A stretch of DNA of 64,000 bases from an uncultured Saprospiraceae bacterium (lineage in GTDB: Bacteria > Bacteroidota > Bacteroidia > Chitinophagales > Saprospiraceae). The notes under the pieces are model-generated. The model had not been told where the DNA came from and made no database searches. It saw nothing but the letters and a program-made list of their open reading frames with translations. Shown here piece by piece: positions 53,238 through 61,794 of this stretch (position 1 is the stretch's first letter; each line of letters starts with the position of its first letter). The stretch spans positions 1 through 64,000 of the forward strand of contig CALJOK010000044.1 in NCBI GenBank assembly GCA_937981555.1. The letters run 5' to 3'. Made by a program: the position numbers and the translations under genes.

Positions 53238-53275
53238 AGAAAAGGCAGATTGGAAAAATCCAATCTGCCTTTTTA
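53238..53275. terminator. Terminator shared by the membrane protein and adhesin genes
   Basis: AAAAGGCAGATTGGA (about 53240-53254) and its exact complement (53259-53273) form a 15-bp stem with a four-base loop. It lies 20 bp past the stop of the adhesin gene and 180 bp after the membrane-protein gene. Confidence 0.9.
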
Positions 53276-53295
53276 TATTTTATAAGAATTTAGAA

Positions 53296-56200
53296 TTAAC
53301 GTCTAAGCGCAACATCTCCTTTCAGTACTTCTCTTCTTCCATCGATATATTCAATATCAAGGTAGTAAACAAATACTGCAGGATTCATTTTCTGACTTCC
53401 AAGAGTACCATCCCATCCATATTCATCAGATAGATCAAATGGATCGTAATTAGACACTCCGAAGACTTGCTCTCCCCATCTATTGAATACTCTAAACTCA
53501 TGTACTTTAGCTACTTCAGCTCCAGGGTAAACTCTAAAGTGATCATTATTACCATCACCGTTTGGAGTAAACGCATTTGGAATAAATACTTCTCTACCTT
53601 TCTCCACATTAAGTGTGATTTGGTCAGTCGTAATACATCCGTTGCCATCCACTACAGTTACAAAGTAAGAAACTGTATTGAGAGGAGAAACAGAGAATTC
53701 AGGTTGATCTGCACAAAGAGAATCAGGACAATTAGCTGACCACATGATCGTATCATATGCTCCAACAATCTGAGCAGATAATTGGAATTCATCACCTAAT
53801 CCTATAGTTTGATTATCTCCTAATTCTACTAATAATTCTTGCGGATCAGTAATTGTGATTGATTGATTAGTTTCACAACCGTTAGCATCCTGAACAAGAA
53901 TATTATATTCTCCTGCACCTAAGAAACTGAATTGATTAATCGGTGCTAAAGCGCCTCCATCAATTGAGTATAAGTAAGGTTGTTGACCACCTGTTACATC
54001 GTCTAAAGTAATAGATCCATTATTTTCTCCAAAACAATTTGGGTCAATCGCTTGGAATCCTGCAATAGTTGGAACATCAGTATTAGCCGATACCGTTACA
54101 ACAGCAATGGAAGTACATCCATTTCCATTATCGGTTACTAATAAAGTGTAATCTCCAGGAGCAGAAACTACAGGGTTGAAAGTAGTTTGACCACTTTCGA
54201 TAACGCCTGTTACTGTTGACCATTCATAAGAGATAGTTGATCCAGTCGTTGAACCATTTCCATCTAAAGTTACTTCGTCAGTAATACAATCGAATTGATC
54301 TGTTGCATTTGCAAAAGCATTGGGTGCATCAAAGTCACCATTAATTGTAGTGGTAATTGAAATATCACATCCACTAACCGTATTTTCTATATTCAAAGTA
54401 TATACACCTGTAGTAGAGACGGTAGGATTTAATGTTGTCTCACCAACAATAGTTCCTGGTCCAGTCCATAGATAAGTATTATTATCAGGGTTAACTGAAT
54501 TGTCCGTTGCAATAACTGGAACTTCATCAACTATACATGATAAGAGACCTGAAGGTGCAATAGTTACATTTGGAACATCATCACTCACATCTACATCCAT
54601 AATAATGGAAGCTGTAGTACAACCGTTAATAGTATTCGTTACCTCAAGTACTAAAGTTCCTGGTTGAGAAATTTCAACTTGATCTGAAGTTGCACCAATA
54701 ATAGGATTATTATTTAGAACCCATTGATAAGTTAATGTTCCTCCATTAGGATTATTAACACTAGAACCTGCCCCAGTAAATACTAAACTAGGTTCTGTAC
54801 ATGAAATAGTCGAACTCGTAATTGCTTGAATATCAGCTGATGGTGGGTTTACATCTTGCTCAATAGTAAAGCTTTGTTCAGCAGTACAACCATTCGCATT
54901 ATCAGTAATTAATACTGTATAAGTTCCTGGCGCATCAAATGTAGTGGTTGCTGTAGTTGCTCCATTCTCCCAAAGATATTCAATAGTACCATTTGGAGAT
55001 TGGATAGTTGAGTTACTTCCGTCAACTGTAAGTTCAGTATCAGTACAAGTCAACATTCCTGTAAAATCAACAACTGCGTTAGGAACATTAATATCTTGAT
55101 CAACTAAAACTGTAGAAGTTGATGAACAACCATTAGTTGTATTAGTAATTAATAATGTCCATGTTCCAGAAATAGATGCCTCTACTGTTGCAGTAGTTGC
55201 TACTACATTAATTGGATCATTAGGAGCATACCATGCATATGTGATCAGATCACCATTAGCAGAAGAGTTACTTCCATCAAGCGTTACATCAGTTGATCCA
55301 CAGAATAATGTTTGAACAGGTCCTGCATTTGCAGTTGGTTCTTCTATATCTTGTTGAGTTGAATAACTTTGAGATGTAGAACAGCCATTAGCATCATCAG
55401 TAATTGTCAAAATTACCTCATCAGTAGTTGATACATTTATAGTCTCCGTATTACTTAATATATCTCCATTAATATTTGTCCATACATATATTAAATTTCC
55501 TGCTGCTGCTGTTGATCCACCTGCATCAAAAGTAATAGTCTGAATATCACAATTAAGAATTGAATCAGAAGGAACCATATCAATCATAGGAATATTTATG
55601 TCTTGATCTACGATTACAGGATCTGAAATTGTTGAACAACCATTATCTGAATTTGTAACAATAATTACATATTCACCAGATGATGTTGCATTATAAGTAA
55701 TATCATCTCCCACCGACATTTCCGGCATTCCATTTACAAATGTCCACCACTCGTAAGTAAAGTTTCCATTTGTAGAAGAACCAAGTCCATCTAATGGTAA
55801 GTCTGTTTGACCACAAAGTAAAGTTCCACCTGCACTAGTAAGCGCAATAGGTGTGTCAACATCTTCTTCTACTAAGAAAATATCAGTAGAAGTACATCCA
55901 TTATTTGTATCTGTAATATTAAGCGTTACTTCTCCTGGAGTTATAACAGTTAATTCAGGTCCATTAGTAATATTTCCAGCTGCATCAATCCACTCATAAG
56001 TAAGCGTACCACCTGCAGTTGAACTCAATCCATCTAATAAAACATCGCCATTCGCACAGGTTAAAATTCCATCATTAGAAATTACTGCCGTTGGTACATC
56101 AGAAGATTGGTCTATTGTAATTTGATCACTTACTGTTGTACATCCATTATCTGTATTGGTAACTACTAATTCATAAGTCCCTGACACACCTGCATCATAA

Positions 56201-59200
56201 GAAATATCAGTAGCCAATGGAATTTCAGTAGATGTTCCACCTACCACTTCAAACCATTGGTAAGTGAAGTTTGCGCCTATGCTTGAACTTGTTCCATCTA
56301 AAGTAATAGTTGGATCAGTACAAGTTAAAGTAGCTGTGTTTGAAGTTGCTACAGCATTAGGTGTTGCAATTGATTGCGTTACCGTTACTGGAGTAGTACT
56401 TACACATCCATTATCAGCATTAGTTATTGTTAAAATGTAAGTCCCAGGATCCTCTGTTGTATACATTAGATCTGTACTCAAAATAATGTCTGGGGCAGTA
56501 TCTAATGTCCAAGAGTAACTGAAGTTTGTTCCTGTATCAGAACCAGTACCATCAAGAATTGTTTCTGTAGTGATACAATCTAATGCACCATTACTTGAAG
56601 CAGTTACAGCGATAATAGGATCTTGTGTTGTATTAGAAACAGTTACTTCCATTTCTGAAGAACAACCATTTTGATTATCAAAAACAGATATTGTAATAAC
56701 ACCTTCATTTGCAGTCGAAAGAGTAGGCGTTGTAGCTAACGTGGTTCCATTCAATACCCAAGAGTAAGAAAGGTCAGTACTAAATGACGAAGTAATCGCA
56801 CTTGTTAACTGAGCTTCCATATTGTTACAGTCAATATTATTTAATGCAGATGCATCAAATACTGGTGCTTCAATATTTTCAGGAACATTAACCATTTGAG
56901 TTATAGAACAACCATTATCCATATCTGTTACTACAAAAATATAGTCACCCGCAGTACCTGTCATAAAAGTATTGTTAACTTCTAATGGTAAATCATTCCC
57001 CATAGAATCTTGCCATTGGTAAGTGATATTAGTTCCACTTGCAGAACCAGTCGCATTAACTGTTATCATCTCATTATTACAATCAATAATTGGAGAAGGA
57101 GTTACATCAATTAATGGTGCATCAGTATTTTCCAATACAGTAACTAATTGAGAAAGACTACATCCATTTCCATTATCAATTACAATAAATGTATAATCAC
57201 CCGGAATTGTTGTCGTATATTCATCGGTAGGAGAAACTGTTGCACCTGTCGCATCTTGCCATTCAACAGTAACTGTATTACCAGCATTTGAACTTCCTGT
57301 ACCAACTAATGTTGATGTAGAATTATTACAATCCAAATTTACAACTGGATCAATACTCAATAAAGGAAGATCAGCATCAGGGCTAATTGTTACCATTTGT
57401 TGAGCTGTACATCCATTATCAATATCTGTTATTTCTAAAATATAATCACCTGGAGAAGTAACATCATACGTACTCATAGTCCCTACAATAGATCCATTTA
57501 ATATCCATGAATATTCAATATTACCGCTATTTGTAGAACTAGCACTTCCATCAATAGTTAATGAAGTGGCACTACAAGATATAACACCATTGTTTCCAGC
57601 GACAGCTGAAGCAACAGGAGGTGTATTATCTAAGATTACAGGAATGAGAGAAGACATAACTTCACATCCGTTATCTACATCAGTCACTACTATTTGATAA
57701 TCACCAGCATTAGTTACAGATAAAAGAGGAGTTGTTTCATTTGCTATTGGCGAACCATTGAATAACCAAGAATAGGTTATATTATTTCCAGTAGTAGAAG
57801 CTGTTCCATCCAATATTATTGAACTAGTAGTACAAGTCAAATTATCAGGTGCTGCAACTACTGCAGTTGGAAAGTTTGTGTCTTCCAAAACAGTAACCTC
57901 CGTTGATCCTTGACAGCCTGTAGTTCCATCTATAAGAGTTAAAGTATAAGTTCCTGGATTCATTGTAGTTAAAGTTGGTCCAGTCGTTGTATTAGTTCCA
58001 TCAAACCAAGAGTAAGTTGGGTTAGATGAACCAGCTCCACCTGAAACATCCAATGTTGCAGATGTCTCAGTACAGGAAAGATCATTACTTACTGATGCAG
58101 TAACAGTTACTGTAGTTGTATTATCTACAACTGTAACTTCTTCTGTATCAGTACAACCATTATCCATATTAGTAACAGTCAATGTATAAGTTCCTGCATC
58201 CGTAGCATTTAATGTTGCTCCAGTTCCAGTAACTGGACCAGCCCATGAATAACTTAAGTTAGCACCTGTAGAACTACTTCCATCTAAAGTTGTATTTGCA
58301 TTGTTACAATCAATTGCTGTTGGAGCAGCAATTGCAGCTACTGGAGCCATTACATCTTGAATCACAGTAACATCATCCGTTGCAGTACAACCATTATCTG
58401 TATTAGTAATTGTCAAAGTATAAACTCCTGAAGTAGTAACATTATTAGGATCAGCAGCAGACCAACTTGCAGTTATATTACCACCAGTTGAAGAACCTGC
58501 TGTACTCAATACCACACTTGTGTTATCACAGTTTAGTTCTCCACTTACACCTGCTACTGCCATTGGTGTATTATTATCACTAGTTACATCAGCTGTAATA
58601 TCAGGACTACTACATCCTGTATTGATATCAGTAACAGTTAAGGTAACTGATCCTGCACTAGAAACGGTAATAGTAGGAGTCGTTTGACCTCCTGGCATCC
58701 ATAAATAACTCGGGTTACTTGACCCTGTAATATTTATTGCTGATAAAGTTACCGATCCATTAGTACAAGTTATTTGCCCTTGTACATCTATATCTGCTGC
58801 AACTGTTGTTGAATTATCACCAACCATTACAGATACTTCATCTATACAACCATTACTAATATTAGTAACCGTTAAAGTATAAGATCCTGCTCCCATATTA
58901 GTAGTTGCAGTAGAAGTAATATCTCCTGTAGACCACAAATAAGTAACGCCTGTACTTGAACTACTTCCATCTAATGAAACGGTCGGATTATTACAATCAA
59001 TTGCATTAGGTGTAGCAATACTAGCTGTAGGTGCTGCACTATCTTGAGTAATGGTTACCTCTTGAGTACTTGTACATCCATTTCCACTTGAAACGGTTAA
59101 TGTATAAGTTCCAGGCATATTTACAGTTGGATTTGCTCCTGTTGGACTTCCTGGCCCTGACCATGTATATGTTCCTGGATCAGAACCTGTTGTTTCAAGT

Positions 59201-60840
59201 GTAGCAGTTATGTCATTACAATCTAGATTGTTAGATGCAGATGCCATTGCTACAGGAAGAGTATTGTCTCCTGTTATAGTAACTTGCGTAGTTGAAGAAA
59301 TACAACTAGTAGCTAAATCAATCACAAAGAAACTATATACTCCTGGTTCACAAGCTTCCGGGAATTGTTCTGATGAATTAAGATTTGGGCCTATCCAAGA
59401 ATAAGCATATGTACTTGTATTAGATGTTAAAGGTCCTCCTAATGTAACACAACTATTGCCACAATCAATCACACCTCCTAAACCTGGATCTGCAAATGGA
59501 GGAGTTGTATTTTCAGTAACAGTTACTGAGAATGTTGGAGAAACACATGTTACACCACCAACAGTTTGCTCAGCATATACCTCATATACACCTCCACAAC
59601 TTACCGAAATATTTGGATTCCCAGGTACACCTGGTTCTATACAAGGCCCTGACCAAACATACATTATACTAGGATCAGTATCAGTTACAACTGCTGAAAC
59701 ATCAACAGGAAGTCCTGAACAATCAATCTCACCAGTTACAGGAAATATGCCTGTAGTTGGATTCAATACTGTCAAGTCTAACATAACTGTACTATCACAC
59801 TCATAGTAATTAGTTAACAAATCATAGGTATAATTTCCACTTGAAGTTTCGCCAGTTGATGATGATTCTCCTTGACAAATAACTTCTACTAAGTTAGTCA
59901 TCTCAATAGTTCCTACCTCAACATTTACAAATGTTTCAATCAAACAACCTTGTGCGTTTGGAATATCTGTATTTAAAAATGTACCCGCTGTAGAGTACAC
60001 CGTAGATCCATATGTTTCTGATTCACCTGGACATAAAATAAAATCAACATCTGGAGATGTTGGAGCAGGCCCCTGGGAAACATTAAAAGTAGATCCTGCA
60101 CCTGATTCACATCCATTGGTAGGTGTTGCTGTAATTACTCCCGTAGTTCCAATAATTCCTCCAAAGTCAATAGTAATACATTCGCCATCATCTGCTCCAA
60201 CTATTGTTGCACCTGCTGGAATTGTCCAATCATAAAAAGCGGCTCCAGCAGAAGGTGTTGCACAGTAAGTCACAGAAGATGCTCCTGGACAAAATTGCGC
60301 ATCTCCAACAATAGGTCCTGCTGGATCTGGTACTGGAGGAGTCGTACTTCCTACCGTCACTTCAATAGTATAATCACAAATATCCCCAGACCAACCATCT
60401 GTCATCAAATAATAAACATTTCCTACAGTCAAATTTGTCATGATTAAGGTACCAGTAGTCCCTGGTAAAATCGGTCCATTCGTTGGATCTCCTAAACAGT
60501 TGGAAGGAGATGTCCATGGCGCACCACAAACTGAATAAACTTGTGCTTGAAGACCAGTCCCTTGTGTTGTTCCTCCACAGATTCCTACAATAAAATCAAG
60601 GTTAAGAACAGTTGAACCTGCTACAAAAGCAAACCATTGATTATTATTAACACCACCACAAAATGTGGTAGGGTCATCAGTATTATTTGCTGCACCTGTA
60701 GTTGTACAATAACCATCTAAGTCACAAATTACTGGAGCACTACTGCAGGTCAATGCAGGTGGAAATGGAAAATTACATTGAGCATTTAAACTCAAATAAG
60801 TAATAGAAAAGAATAATGCGAGTAGTATTTGTTTTTTCAT
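53296..60840 (-). CDS. Giant T9SS-secreted repeat adhesin with type B gliding-motility C-terminal domain
   Basis: The 2514-residue product has a signal peptide (MKKQILLALFFSITYLSLNAQ). A Cys-rich N-terminal region follows (about 22-335, with CGGVNNNQWFAFVAGS and a DWTIPAGATIVGADDG PKD-like unit). Then come about 23 tandem PKD/Ig-like repeats of 75-88 residues (about 335-2215). Most repeats carry one Cys near the start and another in a terminal NGC, which could form a disulfide, plus a TYSW core and a TYTLTVT strand. A SprB-type repeat follows (IDPNCFGENNGSITLDDVTGG). The C-terminus is a type B T9SS signal (EVFIPNAFTPNGDGNNDHFRVYPGA and on to GDVALRR). Such proteins are cell-surface adhesins or filaments for gliding and attachment. 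A partner PorP/SprF gene is not adjacent. The repeats are diverse enough at DNA level that recombination is limited. Confidence 0.9.
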   Translation of the reverse strand: MKKQILLALFFSITYLSLNAQCNFPFPPALTCSSAPVICDLDGYCTTTGAANNTDDPTTFCGGVNNNQWFAFVAGSTVLNLDFIVGICGGTTQGTGLQAQVYSVCGAPWTSPSNCLGDPTNGPILPGTTGTLIMTNLTVGNVYYLMTDGWSGDICDYTIEVTVGSTTPPVPDPAGPIVGDAQFCPGASSVTYCATPSAGAAFYDWTIPAGATIVGADDGECITIDFGGIIGTTGVITATPTNGCESGAGSTFNVSQGPAPTSPDVDFILCPGESETYGSTVYSTAGTFLNTDIPNAQGCLIETFVNVEVGTIEMTNLVEVICQGESSSTGETSSGNYTYDLLTNYYECDSTVMLDLTVLNPTTGIFPVTGEIDCSGLPVDVSAVVTDTDPSIMYVWSGPCIEPGVPGNPNISVSCGGVYEVYAEQTVGGVTCVSPTFSVTVTENTTPPFADPGLGGVIDCGNSCVTLGGPLTSNTSTYAYSWIGPNLNSSEQFPEACEPGVYSFFVIDLATSCISSTTQVTITGDNTLPVAMASASNNLDCNDITATLETTGSDPGTYTWSGPGSPTGANPTVNMPGTYTLTVSSGNGCTSTQEVTITQDSAAPTASIATPNAIDCNNPTVSLDGSSSSTGVTYLWSTGDITSTATTNMGAGSYTLTVTNISNGCIDEVSVMVGDNSTTVAADIDVQGQITCTNGSVTLSAINITGSSNPSYLWMPGGQTTPTITVSSAGSVTLTVTDINTGCSSPDITADVTSDNNTPMAVAGVSGELNCDNTSVVLSTAGSSTGGNITASWSAADPNNVTTSGVYTLTITNTDNGCTATDDVTVIQDVMAPVAAIAAPTAIDCNNANTTLDGSSSTGANLSYSWAGPVTGTGATLNATDAGTYTLTVTNMDNGCTDTEEVTVVDNTTTVTVTASVSNDLSCTETSATLDVSGGAGSSNPTYSWFDGTNTTTGPTLTTMNPGTYTLTLIDGTTGCQGSTEVTVLEDTNFPTAVVAAPDNLTCTTSSIILDGTASTTGNNITYSWLFNGSPIANETTPLLSVTNAGDYQIVVTDVDNGCEVMSSLIPVILDNTPPVASAVAGNNGVISCSATSLTIDGSASSTNSGNIEYSWILNGSIVGTMSTYDVTSPGDYILEITDIDNGCTAQQMVTISPDADLPLLSIDPVVNLDCNNSTSTLVGTGSSNAGNTVTVEWQDATGATVSPTDEYTTTIPGDYTFIVIDNGNGCSLSQLVTVLENTDAPLIDVTPSPIIDCNNEMITVNATGSASGTNITYQWQDSMGNDLPLEVNNTFMTGTAGDYIFVVTDMDNGCSITQMVNVPENIEAPVFDASALNNIDCNNMEAQLTSAITSSFSTDLSYSWVLNGTTLATTPTLSTANEGVITISVFDNQNGCSSEMEVTVSNTTQDPIIAVTASSNGALDCITTETILDGTGSDTGTNFSYSWTLDTAPDIILSTDLMYTTEDPGTYILTITNADNGCVSTTPVTVTQSIATPNAVATSNTATLTCTDPTITLDGTSSSIGANFTYQWFEVVGGTSTEIPLATDISYDAGVSGTYELVVTNTDNGCTTVSDQITIDQSSDVPTAVISNDGILTCANGDVLLDGLSSTAGGTLTYEWIDAAGNITNGPELTVITPGEVTLNITDTNNGCTSTDIFLVEEDVDTPIALTSAGGTLLCGQTDLPLDGLGSSTNGNFTYEWWTFVNGMPEMSVGDDITYNATSSGEYVIIVTNSDNGCSTISDPVIVDQDINIPMIDMVPSDSILNCDIQTITFDAGGSTAAAGNLIYVWTNINGDILSNTETINVSTTDEVILTITDDANGCSTSQSYSTQQDIEEPTANAGPVQTLFCGSTDVTLDGSNSSANGDLITYAWYAPNDPINVVATTATVEASISGTWTLLITNTTNGCSSTSTVLVDQDINVPNAVVDFTGMLTCTDTELTVDGSNSTIQSPNGTIEYLWENGATTATTTFDAPGTYTVLITDNANGCTAEQSFTIEQDVNPPSADIQAITSSTISCTEPSLVFTGAGSSVNNPNGGTLTYQWVLNNNPIIGATSDQVEISQPGTLVLEVTNTINGCTTASIIMDVDVSDDVPNVTIAPSGLLSCIVDEVPVIATDNSVNPDNNTYLWTGPGTIVGETTLNPTVSTTGVYTLNIENTVSGCDISITTTINGDFDAPNAFANATDQFDCITDEVTLDGNGSTTGSTISYEWSTVTGVIESGQTTFNPVVSAPGDYTLLVTDNGNGCTSIAVVTVSANTDVPTIAGFQAIDPNCFGENNGSITLDDVTGGQQPYLYSIDGGALAPINQFSFLGAGEYNILVQDANGCETNQSITITDPQELLVELGDNQTIGLGDEFQLSAQIVGAYDTIMWSANCPDSLCADQPEFSVSPLNTVSYFVTVVDGNGCITTDQITLNVEKGREVFIPNAFTPNGDGNNDHFRVYPGAEVAKVHEFRVFNRWGEQVFGVSNYDPFDLSDEYGWDGTLGSQKMNPAVFVYYLDIEYIDGRREVLKGDVALRR
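53940..59800 (-). repeat. About 23 tandem PKD/Ig-like coding repeats of the adhesin gene
   Basis: Units of about 225-265 bp recur through this stretch; each encodes a segment with Cys at the start and NGC at the end. Amino-acid similarity between units is clear, but the DNA copies differ substantially, so the repeat array is old. I counted about 23 units by eye; unit boundaries are approximate. Confidence 0.8.
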
Positions 60841-61794
60841 ACCAGGGGCATTTTTTTGATTTTGGTTAAAATTAAATTTTTGCTTTACACAGCAATCAAA
60901 ATGAATTGATTACCCTTTAGTTTTAGTTATCTTAAATATCCCTGGTGTAGAATATTCGTTTAGCTTAATATTTTTATTTTGTATTTTTTGTTGTTGCTTT
61001 ATTTTAATCCGCCGAAAATAAGAAATTTCAAAAAGATTACTTAATTCTTCATCTAAAAAAAAATAAAGTAATAGAGTAAGACTCTTTTCAAGAAATCCGT
61101 TTTTGGCTATAAATCCATTATTTTTTTATTTAAAAAACCTTGAATCTCATTGGTCTTTAAATAAACCAGAGCATCGTTAAATGAGTCTGATTATTTTGGA
61201 AAGGGTGTAAATTCTCTTTTGACAATAAGTTTACAGAAAATTAGAGCCCTCAAAGTAATATTTTGCTGCCTATTGTTGAAATATCTTTTCCATTCGTTTT
61301 CCACATTTACATACACACAAGATAAATCATCTATAACTTACTGTAAATCAGCAAATTACAAAGTAGCATTACTTCATTCTTCAAAAAAATAAACTTTTCT
61401 ATTATTTACTTTTTTTTGAAAAAAAAATTAAAATTGGAAATTAAATGGGTTTCTAATATTCGGAAGTAAAATTGAGGTAAAAAAACTGATCTACTTTAGT
61501 AGATACAATCAGCAGTTTTGCTAAAAACAAAGGTTTTTGAGAAGGCTATTAATATCTATTTTTAGAAGTTATGAAAAAGATTTATAAGAGGAATTAAACT
61601 ATTCTTTTTCAAAAAGGAGGGAAAATTATGTCCTTTAATATTTGTAAGATAGGGCAATAATAATTAAGATGAAAGACCAAACGCCTAATTCAATTACATA
61701 TTTAATTTTAAAATGCTCTTTCTACCCAATTCATTTAGAGACCTTTTAATCAAAAAATTAGTTGGATTAATATCCAGTTTAATTGTTCAAATAA
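60841..61794. other. 954-bp intergenic region between two adhesin genes
   Basis: This long AT-rich gap must contain the promoter of the 2514-residue adhesin gene and the terminator of the upstream adhesin gene, since both are on the minus strand. ACCAGGGG next to the start codon and CCCTGGTGT at about 60950 form a short inverted pair. CTACTTTAGTAG at about 61493 is a small palindrome. I see no clear -33/-7 pair and no strong terminator. Confidence 0.5.

Noticed and set aside
53940-59800. Possible CRISPR array or satellite because of regular spacing of similar sequence
   Set aside because: The units are 225-265 bp, in one open frame and conserved at protein rather than DNA level, so they are coding PKD/Ig-like repeats.
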